This document shows positions 45,556 through 54,696 of a stretch of DNA of 64,000 nt, one piece after another (positions within the stretch are counted from its first letter, which is position 1; each line of letters starts with the position of its first letter). Under the pieces are notes generated by a model. That model had not been told where the DNA came from, did no database searches, and was given only the letters and a program-made list of their open reading frames with translations. The position numbers and the translations under genes were made by a program. The stretch is from the NCBI GenBank assembly GCA_025999455.1, contig AP024683.1, positions 3,536,451 through 3,600,450 of the forward strand. The letters run 5' to 3'. The DNA comes from Geminicoccaceae bacterium (GTDB taxonomy: Bacteria > Pseudomonadota > Alphaproteobacteria > Geminicoccales > Geminicoccaceae).

Positions 45556-46083
45556 ATGTTCCGCAGGAAGGACACCGAGCCGGGTCGGCCGGCGGTCGGC
45601 GAGAAGGCTCCCGAGTCACCGCTTCCGCGCCCCTCGAGCGAGAGCAAACCCATGCAGCCAGAGCTTCCGCGTCGGACCGTCGACATCCCGACCGGACCCG
45701 TCGCTCCGACCGCAACGACGTTCGAAGCGGCCAGGCCCCAGCCGAGCACACAGCCGGGCGAGGGCAAGCGGCTCATCGTGGGGCAGGGTATCAGCCTGTC
45801 CGGCGAGATCACGGCCTGCGACCGGCTCGTCGTCGAGGGCAGTGTGCAGGTGACCTTGAACGAGACCCGGGCGATCGAGATCACCGAGACCGGCCGCTTC
45901 ACGAACGGCAAGGCCGAGGTCGAGGAGGCCGAGATCAGCGGCGTCTACGAGGGCGACCTCACGGTCCGGAAGCGGCTCCTGATCCGCTCGACCGGCCGGG
46001 TCCAGGGGACGGTCCGCTACGGCGAGCTCGAGATCGAGCGCGGCGGACGCCTCTCGGGCAGTGTTTCGATGCTGGAGAGCTGA
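45556..46083 (+). CDS. Bactofilin family cytoskeletal protein
   Basis: A 175-aa protein with a disordered Pro/Ser-rich N-terminus (residues 1-70) and a bactofilin beta-helix domain: IVGQGISLSGEITACDRLVVEGSV, then VRKRLLIRSTGRVQGTVRYGELEIERGGRLSGSV. Bactofilins polymerise without nucleotides at the membrane and help place cell-wall or polar machinery. It has its own promoter and GGGGAGC site. No peptidase or other usual bactofilin partner is adjacent. Confidence 0.9.
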   Translation: MFRRKDTEPGRPAVGEKAPESPLPRPSSESKPMQPELPRRTVDIPTGPVAPTATTFEAARPQPSTQPGEGKRLIVGQGISLSGEITACDRLVVEGSVQVTLNETRAIEITETGRFTNGKAEVEEAEISGVYEGDLTVRKRLLIRSTGRVQGTVRYGELEIERGGRLSGSVSMLES

Positions 46084-46149
46084 TCGGCTCTTCGTTTCTC
46101 TGCTGCACTGCGCTAATCTTCGCTTCGCCTGCGGTCGAGGCGGAGAACG

Positions 46150-46584
46150 ATGGTCAGCGGTGCGTGGCGTGGTCCGGCGCGTCTCGGGATCGGGATGACC
46201 GTCCTGTTGCTCGCAGCCTGTGCTTCCGAGCCGCGCCCGGACGAGGCGGCGCGACCGGTCTCACCCGAGGCCGCCCGGCTCGCCGCGCTGCGCGGACCGG
46301 TGCACCTCGTCGGCATGCGCGCGGATGCGGTCGAAGCCCTGCTCGGCCGGCCCGACCTCGAACGGCAGGAGCGGGAGGCCCGCTACCGTCGCTACGACGT
46401 CGACGGCTGCGCCATCGACCTCTACCTCTACGAGGCGCCGAGCAACGGGGCGCCCAAAGTGGCCTGGTTCGAAGTCCGCCCGGCCGATCCCCTGACCGCC
46501 CTCGACCCACGCGCCTGCGCCTCGCTCGAGGAACGGCTCGCGAAGCCCTCCGCCGGACGTCACGCCGGAGAACTCGGCTCCTGA
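46150..46584 (+). CDS. Small lipoprotein
   Basis: A 144-aa protein with a signal ending VLLLAAC at residue 24, a clear lipobox for lipid attachment. The mature part contains VHLVGMRADAVEALLGRPDL and RRYDVDGCAIDLYLYEAP, resembling the BamE/SmpA-like small beta-alpha fold of lipoproteins that test chain ends. That likeness is only suggestive. Its 3' end overlaps the convergent methyltransferase-like gene by 25 bp. Confidence 0.78.
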   Translation: MVSGAWRGPARLGIGMTVLLLAACASEPRPDEAARPVSPEAARLAALRGPVHLVGMRADAVEALLGRPDLERQEREARYRRYDVDGCAIDLYLYEAPSNGAPKVAWFEVRPADPLTALDPRACASLEERLAKPSAGRHAGELGS

Positions 46585-47396
46585 ACGGTCGGCGCCGCCG
46601 CCGGCCCGCCGAACCCGGCGAGCAGGACGAGCTCGACCGTCACGGGATGGGTGCCGTCCGGCCGCACGAAGCGGGTCCGGTAGAGCTCGAGCGCGCGGGC
46701 CAGCACCGCCCGGCGCAAGGGCCGGCGGAGCTCGGGCGCGAAGGCGGCACTCTCGCCCGCCGCGCGCAGGTCGAAGAGCAGCCGGGCCGGGTCGCGATAG
46801 GCGAGGTCGACCCGTTCGACGTCGACCACCGGTGAGGCGAAGCCGGCCCGCTGGAGGAGCGCGGCGCCGTCGCGCGGATCGAGGGTCGGGAAGACCCGCA
46901 AGGCCGCCCCGCCCAGGAGCTCGAGCTCGGCCTCGACGAGGCAGGTCCTGAGCTCGATCAAGCTCGCCCCGCCCGGAAAGAGCGCGAGCAGGAGCCCGTC
47001 GCGCGCGAGCACCCGGCGGATCTCGGCGAGGGCCCGCGGCAGATCGTCGATCCAATGGAGCCCGCCCGCGGCGAGCACGAGGTCGAAGCGGCCGTCGGGA
47101 AAAGGCAGCCGCTCGGGGTCGAGCACGAGGGCCGGCGCGGGCCGGCCGAGCCGCGGCGGGGCCGTGTCGGCGCGCAGGTGCAGCGCGAAGGGCGGCAGCC
47201 CGGCTGCGGCGCGCGCCCGGTCCACTGCATCGTCGGCCGCGGCGAGCTCGAGCACGGTTGTGAACCGGCGGCGCAGATCGACGAGCCGGTCGACGAGCCG
47301 GGCCGCGAGTTCGTCGCGAAAGCTCGGATCGGGCGGCGGATTGCGTCGCGCCCGGCGGCGGCGGAGGAGGTCGCGGTCGAAGGTGCGGCGGATCAC
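46560..47396 (-). CDS. NDUFAF5-like methyltransferase-fold protein
   Basis: A 278-aa protein of the SAM methyltransferase fold, close in layout to NDUFAF5/BioC-like proteins: FDRDLLRRRRARR at the start, LPFPDGRFDLVLAAGGLHWIDDLP and ALAEIRRVLARDGLLLALFPGG. The usual glycine-rich SAM motif I is degenerate (VLELAAADDAVDRA). NDUFAF5 hydroxylates an arginine in complex I during assembly, and alphaproteobacterial homologues may do the same. That role is inferred. Confidence 0.75.
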   Translation of the reverse strand: MIRRTFDRDLLRRRRARRNPPPDPSFRDELAARLVDRLVDLRRRFTTVLELAAADDAVDRARAAAGLPPFALHLRADTAPPRLGRPAPALVLDPERLPFPDGRFDLVLAAGGLHWIDDLPRALAEIRRVLARDGLLLALFPGGASLIELRTCLVEAELELLGGAALRVFPTLDPRDGAALLQRAGFASPVVDVERVDLAYRDPARLLFDLRAAGESAAFAPELRRPLRRAVLARALELYRTRFVRPDGTHPVTVELVLLAGFGGPAAAPTVQEPSSPA

Positions 47397-47438
47397 GGCG
47401 TCGCCAAGCTAGAGCAGCCCGGCGGGCTCGGCGAGCGG

Positions 47439-48791
47439 TCAGGCCGGCGCGAGCCGGCCGGCGCGCAGGAGGAGGAGGAGCCGGCCGCCGAGCAGGAGCG
47501 TCGCGGCTGCACAGCCCACGAGGATGCCGAGCACGAGCCCCGCCACGCCGAGCCCGAACACGATCGCCGCGAGGTAGGCGGCCGGGAGCTGTACGCCCCA
47601 GAACGCCACGAGGTAGAGGAGTGTGGGCACCCGCACGTCCGAGCCGCCGCGCAGCGCCCCGCCGAGCACGCCCTGGGCGCAGTCGAGGAGCAGCGCGGGC
47701 GGCAGCAGGAGGACGACCGGTGCGGCGAGGGCGAGGACCGCCGGGTCGACCGTGTAGGCGGCGAGCAGCTGCGGCCGAAGGAGCAGGAGGAGGAGCCCGG
47801 CGATCCCGGTCGCGAGCAGGCCGGCGCCGAGCCCCGTGCCCGCCGCCCTGGCGGCCTCGCCCAGCACGCCCCGGCCGACCGCGCCCCCCACCCGGACCGC
47901 GGTCGCGGTCGCGACCCCGATCGTCAGCATGTAGACGAGGGCGGTCAGGTTCAACAGGATCTGGAAGCTCGCGAGCGCGGTCGCGCCGAGCCAGCCGGCC
48001 ATCACGATCAAGAGGTTGAAGGCCGTGCTCTCGAGCCCTTGCGAGGCCGCGACCGGCACGCCCAAAGCCAAGAGCCGCCGGCGCAGCCGCAGGACCGGCA
48101 CGGCCGGGCCGACGAGCCCGTAGCTCCGGGCCACCGGCAGGCGGAGGGCGGCCAGGGCGAGGGCCGCGGCCATCCCGATCCGGACGAGCGAGGTGGCGAG
48201 CGCCGCGCCCTCCGACCCCATGGCCGGCAGCCCGAACCGCCCCTCGATCAGGACCGCGTTCAAGAGGAGGTTGGCGAGGTTGCCGCCCACCATGACGAGG
48301 AGCGGCAGCTGCGGCCGCCGGATGCCCTCGAGGAGGAAGCTCGTGACTTGGAAGGCCAAGAGCCCGGGAAGCCCGATCGCGAGCATGCGCAGCGTCGCAC
48401 CGGCGGCTGCGGCGAGCTCGGGCTCTTGGCCGAGCGTGAGGAAGATCGTCCGGCCCGGCAGGAGGAGGAGCGCGCCGAACGCCCCCAAGAAGAGTGCATC
48501 GGCGAGTGCCGTTCGCCAGATCGTCCCGCACTCGGCCTTCCGCCCGGCCCCGTCGGCCTGGGCGACGAGCACGACGGTGCCGGTCACGAGCCCCATGCCG
48601 AGCAGCATGAGAGTCATGAAGACGGCCTGGGCGAGGGCGTAGGCCGCGAGTGCGTCGGCCGCGTAGCGCCCGGTCATGACCGTGTCGACCGTGACGAGGG
48701 CGAGCTGGCCCACGCGGGCGAGCATGACCGGCAGCGCGAGGCGGAAGGTCTCGCGCAGATGCCGGCCGAGCGGTTCGGTGCCGGTGCTCAG
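47439..48791 (-). CDS. MATE-family multidrug exporter
   Basis: A 450-aa membrane protein with twelve helices in two MATE repeats. The first begins RLALPVMLARVGQLALVTVDTVMTG and the second LLALGVPVAASQGLESTAFN. It exports cationic compounds with Na+ or H+. No ATG, GTG or TTG precedes an internal ATG at 48725 that would cut helix 1. The frame opens properly at CTG 48791, whose bases overlap the stop of dctM (CTGA). I take that as the probable, translationally coupled start. Confidence 0.87.
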   Translation of the reverse strand: MSTGTEPLGRHLRETFRLALPVMLARVGQLALVTVDTVMTGRYAADALAAYALAQAVFMTLMLLGMGLVTGTVVLVAQADGAGRKAECGTIWRTALADALFLGAFGALLLLPGRTIFLTLGQEPELAAAAGATLRMLAIGLPGLLAFQVTSFLLEGIRRPQLPLLVMVGGNLANLLLNAVLIEGRFGLPAMGSEGAALATSLVRIGMAAALALAALRLPVARSYGLVGPAVPVLRLRRRLLALGVPVAASQGLESTAFNLLIVMAGWLGATALASFQILLNLTALVYMLTIGVATATAVRVGGAVGRGVLGEAARAAGTGLGAGLLATGIAGLLLLLLRPQLLAAYTVDPAVLALAAPVVLLLPPALLLDCAQGVLGGALRGGSDVRVPTLLYLVAFWGVQLPAAYLAAIVFGLGVAGLVLGILVGCAAATLLLGGRLLLLLRAGRLAPA

Positions 48792-50092
48792 CCGCCGCCC
48801 CGCATCTGCGCGGGCAGCCAGGTGGTGAGCCCGGGAAAGGCCACGAGGATCACCACCATGACGACCATCAAGAGGAAGAACGGGAAGGCGGCGCGGGCGA
48901 TCCAGGTGATCTGCCGGCCGGTCATCCCCTGGAGCACGAAGAGGTTGAAGCCGACGGGTGGGGTGATCTGGGCCATCTCGACCACGACCACGACGAAGAT
49001 GCCGAACCAGAGGAGGTCGATGCCGGCCGCCCGCACCATGGGCTCGATGACCGCCATGGTGAGCACGATCGCCGAGATCCCGTCGAGGAAGCAGCCGAGC
49101 ACGATGTAGAAGACGGTGAGTGCCGCGATCAGCGTCAAGGGCGAGAGCTCGAGGGCGGCGATCCACTCGGCGAGCGCGCGCGGGATCCCGGTGAAGCCCA
49201 TGGCGAGGGAAAGGAACGATGCGCCCATCAAGATGAAGGCGATCATCGCGGAGGTGCGCACCGCTCCCATCAAGCTCTCGGTGAAGGTCTGCCACGAGAG
49301 GGCACCTTGCGCCCGGGCGATCAGAAGAGCCCCGGTGACCCCGAGGGCGGCCGCTTCGGTCGCGGTGGCGATGCCGGTGTAGATCGAGCCGAGCACGGCG
49401 AGGATGAGCGAGAGTACGGGCAAGAGCGAGCGCGAAGCGGCGAGGCGCTCGGAAAAGGGCAGCCTGGGTTCGGGCGGGATCCGGCCGCGGTGGACGAGCG
49501 CCCAGGCCATGACGTAGCCCATGAAGAGGAGCGCCAAGACGAGGCCCGGGAAGACGCCGGCCATGAAGAGGGCGGCGATCGATTCGTTCACCGCCACGCC
49601 GTAGACGATCATGGTGAGGGAGGGCGGGATCATGAGGCCGAGCGTGCCGGCGCCCGCCAAGGAGCCGATCGTGAGGCCGTCGGGGTAGCCCCGTTTGGCG
49701 AGCTCGGGGATCGTCATCTTGCCGATCGTGGCGCAGGTCGCGGCGGAGGAGCCCGAGACCGCGGCGAAGATCGTGCAGCCCACGATGTTGGTGTGGACGA
49801 GCCGGCCGGGCAGGCCCGCGACCCAGGGGGCGAGGCCTTTGAACATGTCCTCGGAGAGCCGGGTGCGGAACAGGATCTCGCCCATCCAGATGAAGAGCGG
49901 GAGTGCCGTGAGCGTCCAGGAGGAGGAGGCGCTCCAGATCGTCGTGATCATGGCGTCGCCCGCCGGCCGGGTGGTGAAGAGCCACATGCCGACGAGCGCC
50001 ACACCCAAAAGCGCGAGCCCGATCCACAAGCCCGAGCCCAGGAGGAGGAAGAGGACGAGGACGAAGATCGCGGTTTCGAAAATCTGCTCCAC
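48788..50092 (-). CDS. dctM: TRAP transporter large permease DctM
   Basis: A 434-aa protein with the DctM pattern: FLLLGSGLWIGLALLGVALVG, ALPLFIWMGEILFRTRLSE, VGCTIFAAVSGSSAATCATIG and MIPPSLTMIVYGV. It forms the Na+-driven pore of a TRAP carboxylate importer. The usual small permease (DctQ) and periplasmic binding protein (DctP) are not next to it, so partners must lie elsewhere or be missing. GTG 50092 has GAGG upstream. It overlaps the MATE gene. Confidence 0.92.
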   Translation of the reverse strand: MEQIFETAIFVLVLFLLLGSGLWIGLALLGVALVGMWLFTTRPAGDAMITTIWSASSSWTLTALPLFIWMGEILFRTRLSEDMFKGLAPWVAGLPGRLVHTNIVGCTIFAAVSGSSAATCATIGKMTIPELAKRGYPDGLTIGSLAGAGTLGLMIPPSLTMIVYGVAVNESIAALFMAGVFPGLVLALLFMGYVMAWALVHRGRIPPEPRLPFSERLAASRSLLPVLSLILAVLGSIYTGIATATEAAALGVTGALLIARAQGALSWQTFTESLMGAVRTSAMIAFILMGASFLSLAMGFTGIPRALAEWIAALELSPLTLIAALTVFYIVLGCFLDGISAIVLTMAVIEPMVRAAGIDLLWFGIFVVVVVEMAQITPPVGFNLFVLQGMTGRQITWIARAAFPFFLLMVVMVVILVAFPGLTTWLPAQMRGGG

Positions 50093-50254
50093 GCCGCCTC
50101 CCGCACGCGCGTCTCGGCCGTTCGTAGAGGGAGGCCGGCGCCGGCGGAAGGGCGAAGCTCGGCCTTCCGGCTGCCCGGCGCCTCCGAACGGCCTACACGA
50201 CGGGGTGGCGCCGGCGCGGGGCGGTTCCACGCCCCCTCCCGGCCGCCATTGGAG

Positions 50255-50728
50255 ATGCGCCCCTCGACGCGTTCCGCGAACCGATCCGCCACCGAACCCC
50301 GCGCGCACCGGGTGACCGGCCGCCTCGACCGGCTCGACGCGCACGAGGAGCTCGCGGGCACGCTCCGGGACGAGGAGGGCACGGCCTGGCCCTGCCTCTT
50401 CCCGCCCGAGCTCGAACCCGAGCTGCGGCACCTCCGGCGGCGACGGGTCGAGGTCGAAGGCACCCTCGAGCCGGCGCGGGGCCGCGAAGAGCGCCCCGCC
50501 ATTCGGGTCGCGCGGATCCTCGCCGTCGAGGGTCCGCTGGACGAAGCGACCCGCCGCTTCCGCGAAGGTCGCACGCTCGCCGAACTCGCGCGTGAGCAGG
50601 GCGCGGAGCCGATCGCCGATCCGACCGAGCTCGACTCGATCTGGGATGCGGAGGAGCTCGAGACCGATCCGTTCGAGGAGATCATGGGCGAACGGCGCCG
50701 GCGGCGACTGGCGGCCTCCGCCGGGTGA
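50255..50728 (+). CDS. Putative antitoxin-like partner of the PIN-domain gene
   Basis: A 157-aa acidic/basic mixed protein. Residues 15-90 (VTGRLDRLDAHEELAGTLRD, then EEGTAWPCLFPPELEPEL) look like a small beta-barrel. A C-terminal segment follows, FREGRTLAELAREQGAEPIADPTEL, then DSIWDAEELETDPFEEIMGE. A compact domain followed by an acidic tail before a PIN gene is typical of type II antitoxins, but I do not recognise this family. It ends 3 bp before the PIN gene. Confidence 0.6.
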   Translation: MRPSTRSANRSATEPRAHRVTGRLDRLDAHEELAGTLRDEEGTAWPCLFPPELEPELRHLRRRRVEVEGTLEPARGREERPAIRVARILAVEGPLDEATRRFREGRTLAELAREQGAEPIADPTELDSIWDAEELETDPFEEIMGERRRRRLAASAG

Positions 50729-50731
50729 GCC

Positions 50732-51391
50732 ATGGTCGCGGACGCGGTCCTCCTCGACACGAACGCCGCGAGCTTTTTCCTCCCGTTCAAGAATCGCCAG
50801 GAGCGGCGGCTCTACGAACCCCTGCTCTCGGGCAAGAGATGGGTTCCGAGTTTCCAGAGCGTCGGCGAGCTTCTCCAGCTGCCCGAACGGAACGGATGGG
50901 GCCCGGATCGGCAGCGGCGGCTCGACCTCTGCCTGACGCGGTTCCTGGTCGTGCCCGCCGACGCCGAACTCGCCGCAACTCGGGCACGAGTCGGCGTCCA
51001 GGCCGAGCGGCTCGGTCGTCGCTTGGAAACGGCCGATGCCTGGATGCTGGCCACCGCGCTGCGCCACGATCTCCCGCTCGTGACCCACGACCGCGATCGC
51101 CTCGTGCTCCGACAACGCGGCGGCCGCGTGATCGGCGCGCTCCCCTGGAGCGTTCCGCCGAGCCCCCGAAAAAACGGCGCCGGGGTGACCGGCGCCGCTA
51201 AAAGAGAACCGAGCGCGAAAGAAAAGATCAGGCTTCGCGCAGGAGGCTCGTGTCGATGGGCAGGTCGCGGATCCGCTTGCCGGTCGCGGCGAAGATCGCA
51301 TTCGCGATCGCGGGCGCGATCGGCGGCACGCCCGGCTCGCCCACGCCCGCCGCCGGCACCGAGAAGGGATGCGGGACGATGTGGACGTTGA
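50732..51391 (+). CDS. PIN-domain (VapC-like) ribonuclease
   Basis: The first 140 residues form a PIN domain with all four acidic positions: Asp in VLLDTNAASFF, Glu in SVGELLQLPER, Asp in ETADAWMLATAL and Asp in LVTHDRDRL. It should cleave RNA as the toxin of a VapBC-like pair with the preceding gene. After SVPPSPRKNG the frame runs through a terminator hairpin and over the 3' end of the convergent oxidoreductase gene, giving about 75 extra Arg/Ser-rich residues. That tail is unlike any PIN protein and may reflect a lost stop. Confidence 0.75.
   Translation: MVADAVLLDTNAASFFLPFKNRQERRLYEPLLSGKRWVPSFQSVGELLQLPERNGWGPDRQRRLDLCLTRFLVVPADAELAATRARVGVQAERLGRRLETADAWMLATALRHDLPLVTHDRDRLVLRQRGGRVIGALPWSVPPSPRKNGAGVTGAAKREPSAKEKIRLRAGGSCRWAGRGSACRSRRRSHSRSRARSAARPARPRPPPAPRRDAGRCGR
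51169..51197 (-). terminator. Intrinsic terminator of the molybdenum oxidoreductase operon
   Basis: A perfect 9-bp stem (51175-51183 with 51189-51197, loop of 5) is followed in the minus direction by six T residues (the complement of A 51169-51174). It lies 31 bp past the stop at 51228 and inside the 3' part of the PIN frame. Confidence 0.85.
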
Positions 51392-53582
51392 CCTGACGTG
51401 GGAAGTTGGTCATCCGGACCATCTCGTAATCGTGGTAGTTCGACTGCTCGGCCCGGCCGTTCTTGAAGGTGACGGCGGAGTGGAAGCAGAGCGTCTGCCC
51501 CATCACGGCGGCCCCTTCGAACTGGGCGCGGATCCGCTCCGGATTGGCCGGGAAGCCGCAATCGACGGCCGTGTCGATGCGCGGGATCGTGACCGTGCCG
51601 TCCTTGGCGACCGCGACCTCGACCACGCTCGCCACGTAGGTGAGGAAGCTCCGGTGCACGGCGAGCCCGAGCCCGGTCCGGGGCGGCATCTTGCGGCCCC
51701 AGCCCGCCTTCTCGCAGGCGAGCTCGACGACCGCCCGCAGCCGGCCGGTGTCGATCGGGTAGACCGAATAGGGATCGCCGTAGTTCCAGAGCTCGCCCTC
51801 GATCCCGGCCGCCACCGGGTCGATCTTCCTGGGCGGGCCCAAGAGCTCGAGCAGGAACTCCTTGTGGTCGCGGCCGAGCTCGTGGGCGAGTTCGCACACG
51901 AAGCTCTGCACCGCCCAGGCGCGCGGGATGTTCGAGACCGAGCGGAACCAGCCGATCCGGACGTGGTTCTTGATGGGCCCGTTCTCGCAGCGGACGTTGG
52001 GGATGTCGAACGGGTTGTCGACCAGGCCCATGCCGAGCTCGATCGCGAACTGGTACTCGGCCTTGTCGAAGGTCGAAAGGATGGTGGGTGCGACGCTCCG
52101 GTGCCGCCAGGCCACCACCTTGCCGTTCGCGTCGAGCCCCGCCTCGATCCGCTCGACCGAGGTCGTGTGGTAATAGGAGTTGCGGATGTCGTCCTCGCGC
52201 GTCCAGGTCAAGAGGACCGGCGCGCCACCCATGGCCTTCGAGAGATAGGCTGCCTCGAGCGCGAAGTCGCCCTTGGATTTGCGGCCGAAGCCGCCGCCCA
52301 GGAGCGTCACGTGGACCGTCACGTTCGCGACGTCGAGCCCCAGGAACTTCGCGATGTCCGTGCGCACCGCGTAGGGTGACTGGGCCGGCGCCCAGCATTC
52401 GCAGCGGCCGTCCTTGACGATGGCGAGCGCGTGCGGCGTCTCCATCGAGGCGTGCGCCATGTGCGGCTGGTAATATTCGGCCGTGACGACCTTGGCCGCC
52501 TTGGCGAGGGCGGCGTCCACGTCGCCCTGGTTGCGCACGACCTTGCCGGGTTTGGCCGCGACCGCCGACATCTCCTTCCGGTAGGCGTCGCTGTCGTAGG
52601 TCGCGTTGGGCCCGTCCTCCCACTGGACGTTCAGCTTCTCGCGGCCCTGGATGGCGGCCCAGGTCGTCTCGGCGACCACCGCCACCCCGCCCATCGGCAT
52701 GAAGGCCGCGGGTTCGGGCGTGCCCGGGATCTCGATCACCTCGACCACCCCCGGCACCGCCTTGGCGGCGGCGGCGTCCCAGGATTTCGCCTTGCCGCCG
52801 TAGACCGGCGGGCGGGCGACCACGGCGTAGAGCTGGCCCGGCTTGCGCACGTCCGAGCCGTAGATCGCCCGGCCCGTGACGATCGCCTTCATGTCGTAGA
52901 GCGGGACGTTGCCCTTGCCGATGTAGCGGAAGGCGCTCTCGGGCTTGAGGACGAGGTCCTTGATCGGCGGGACGGGCAGGTCCATGGCGGCCTTGGCGAG
53001 CTCGCCGAAGCCCGCTTGGCGCCCGGTCGCCTTGTCGACGACGACGTGGACGCGCGCCTCGACCTGGCTCGCCGGCACGCCCCAGGCCGCGGCCGCGGCC
53101 TGCTCGAGCATGGTGCGCACCGCCGCCCCCATCACCCGCATCGTCTGGATGTGGTGGCGCATGCTGCGCGAGCCGTCGGTGTCCTGGTTGCCGTAGGTGG
53201 GCTCGTCACCCGGGGCCTGGACGATCCGCACCTTGGCCCAATCCGCCCCCATCTCGTCGGCCAGCACCATGGGCAGGCTCGTGCGCGAGCCGGTGCCCAT
53301 CTCGGAGCGGTGCGCGGTGATCGTCACGGTGCCGTCCGGAGCGATCGAGACGAACACCTTGGGGTCCCAGACGAGACCGCGCGGCATCGCCTCGCCACCC
53401 GTGGGATAGGGCTCGTAGGCGCCGGCACCGAGCGGTGCCATGAGCGTGAAGGTGCCGGCGAGCCCCAGGAGCTCGAGGAACGAGCGGCGGCTCACGTTGG
53501 TGAGGGTCGGGGCAGAGGGCGCGCCGGGTGCCGCGAGCTGCGGCCGACCCTCGCGCAGGGCCACGAAGCTCGTGAGAGTCAT
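51228..53582 (-). CDS. Molybdenum hydroxylase large subunit, isoquinoline 1-oxidoreductase/aldehyde dehydrogenase type
   Basis: A 784-aa xanthine-oxidase-family catalytic subunit that binds the Mo cofactor. A twin-arginine signal is present (VSRRSFLELLGLAGTFTLMA), so it is exported folded to the periplasm. Family blocks are SEMGTGSRTSLPMVLADEMG, LGGGFGRKSKGDFALEA, and the catalytic Glu in AAGVGEPGVPPIAPAIANAI. Members of this group oxidise aldehydes or N-heterocycles. No CxxCH heme site is present, so electrons must leave through the small subunit. It follows its small subunit at 4 bp. Confidence 0.92.
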   Translation of the reverse strand: MTLTSFVALREGRPQLAAPGAPSAPTLTNVSRRSFLELLGLAGTFTLMAPLGAGAYEPYPTGGEAMPRGLVWDPKVFVSIAPDGTVTITAHRSEMGTGSRTSLPMVLADEMGADWAKVRIVQAPGDEPTYGNQDTDGSRSMRHHIQTMRVMGAAVRTMLEQAAAAAWGVPASQVEARVHVVVDKATGRQAGFGELAKAAMDLPVPPIKDLVLKPESAFRYIGKGNVPLYDMKAIVTGRAIYGSDVRKPGQLYAVVARPPVYGGKAKSWDAAAAKAVPGVVEVIEIPGTPEPAAFMPMGGVAVVAETTWAAIQGREKLNVQWEDGPNATYDSDAYRKEMSAVAAKPGKVVRNQGDVDAALAKAAKVVTAEYYQPHMAHASMETPHALAIVKDGRCECWAPAQSPYAVRTDIAKFLGLDVANVTVHVTLLGGGFGRKSKGDFALEAAYLSKAMGGAPVLLTWTREDDIRNSYYHTTSVERIEAGLDANGKVVAWRHRSVAPTILSTFDKAEYQFAIELGMGLVDNPFDIPNVRCENGPIKNHVRIGWFRSVSNIPRAWAVQSFVCELAHELGRDHKEFLLELLGPPRKIDPVAAGIEGELWNYGDPYSVYPIDTGRLRAVVELACEKAGWGRKMPPRTGLGLAVHRSFLTYVASVVEVAVAKDGTVTIPRIDTAVDCGFPANPERIRAQFEGAAVMGQTLCFHSAVTFKNGRAEQSNYHDYEMVRMTNFPRQVNVHIVPHPFSVPAAGVGEPGVPPIAPAIANAIFAATGKRIRDLPIDTSLLREA

Positions 53583-53586
53583 GGTG

Positions 53587-54042
53587 TCACACTCCCGTGG
53601 CGGCCAAGCGGACCGCGGCGTGGATCCGCTGGTAGCAGCCGCAGCGGCAGATGTTGCCGGCCATCGCCTCGTCGATCTCGGCGTCGGTCGGGTTCTTCTT
53701 CTCGGCGAGGAGGGCCGCGGCGCGCATGATCTGCCCGGCCTGGCAATAGCCGCATTGCGGCACGCCGAGCTGCGCCCAGGCCTTCTGCACCGGGTGGTTG
53801 CCGTCGGGATCGAGCCCCTCGATCGTCGTGATCTTCTTGCCGGCGGCCTCCTCGAGCCGGACGACGCAGCCCAGGACCGCCTTGCCGTCGAGATGGATCG
53901 TGCAGGCGCCACAGGCGCCGATCCCGCAGCCGTATTTCGTACCCGTGAGGTTCAAGATGTCGCGCAGCGCCCACAAGACCGGCATCTCGCCGGGCGCGTC
54001 GACCGCGACCTCGCGGCCGTTCACGATGAGCTTGATCGCCAT
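53587..54042 (-). CDS. Molybdenum hydroxylase small subunit with two [2Fe-2S] clusters
   Basis: A 151-aa protein. The plant-type cluster is bound by the cysteines of [17 protein letters not shown] and the later C of VLGC, the second cluster by [14 protein letters not shown] and NICRCGCYQ. It carries electrons from the Mo subunit to an external acceptor. It has no signal of its own and is probably exported as a complex with the TAT-signalled large subunit. Confidence 0.94.
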   Translation of the reverse strand: MAIKLIVNGREVAVDAPGEMPVLWALRDILNLTGTKYGCGIGACGACTIHLDGKAVLGCVVRLEEAAGKKITTIEGLDPDGNHPVQKAWAQLGVPQCGYCQAGQIMRAAALLAEKKNPTDAEIDEAMAGNICRCGCYQRIHAAVRLAATGV

Positions 54043-54202
54043 CTGCCGTGCCTCCCTCGGCGGAACGCCCGGGTCTCGCGCCCGGACCCGGGCCGGAGCC
54101 GTGCCCCGGGCCCGCCGGGCACCGGGGCACGCGGTGGGATCCTCCCCCGAGGCGGCCCGCCGGCCGAGGGGCGCCTCGACCGGCCGGGCGCCCTCCGACC
54201 GG

Positions 54203-54631
54203 CTATTCGGTACCGGTCACCGTCGTCACGAGCGGCAGCGAAACGTGCCGCAAATGCCAAGAATCGCTCGTCTCCGTCACGTAGCTCACGCGGAAGACGC
54301 CGTTGATCGGATGCGGCCCCGGCTTGGTCGGCGTGACCTGGAGCCGGAAGGTGATCGCGTTGCCCTCGAGCGTGCCGCGGAACACCCGGCGGGCGAACTC
54401 GACCCCGCCATCGGCCGAAGAGAGCTCGATCACCCGGTTGCCGCGCGGCGGCGGCTCGATGAACCGGTAGCCCTCGCCGATCGTGAGCTTGGCGAGGATC
54501 TCGGTGGGCCGGCCGACCGGCGCTTCGGCCGTCGCCACCTCCGTGCGGATCGGCGGCCCCTCCTCGGCCACCGCCGCGCCCGCGAGCACGACGAGGGCCG
54601 AAGCTACCACCGCGATCCCGACCTTGATCAT
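54203..54631 (-). CDS. Small exported beta-sandwich-like protein
   Basis: A 142-aa protein with a Sec signal ([19 protein letters not shown], cleavage near AVA-E). The mature part alternates short strands ([20 protein letters not shown], then [19 protein letters not shown]) and has no Cys. It recalls the Ig-like domains of DsbD or SoxYZ-type carriers, but I do not identify it. ATG 54631 has GGGAGGAA upstream. It sits between the PQQ dehydrogenase and the molybdenum hydroxylase, so a role in periplasmic electron transfer or assembly is plausible. Confidence 0.7.
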   Translation of the reverse strand: MIKVGIAVVASALVVLAGAAVAEEGPPIRTEVATAEAPVGRPTEILAKLTIGEGYRFIEPPPRGNRVIELSSADGGVEFARRVFRGTLEGNAITFRLQVTPTKPGPHPINGVFRVSYVTETSDSWHLRHVSLPLVTTVTGTE

Positions 54632-54696
54632 CTGGCGCGTTCCTCCCGTCGCTCCGGGAAAGCCGGGGCGGCCCCGCGGCCACCCCGGCGCCGCTC

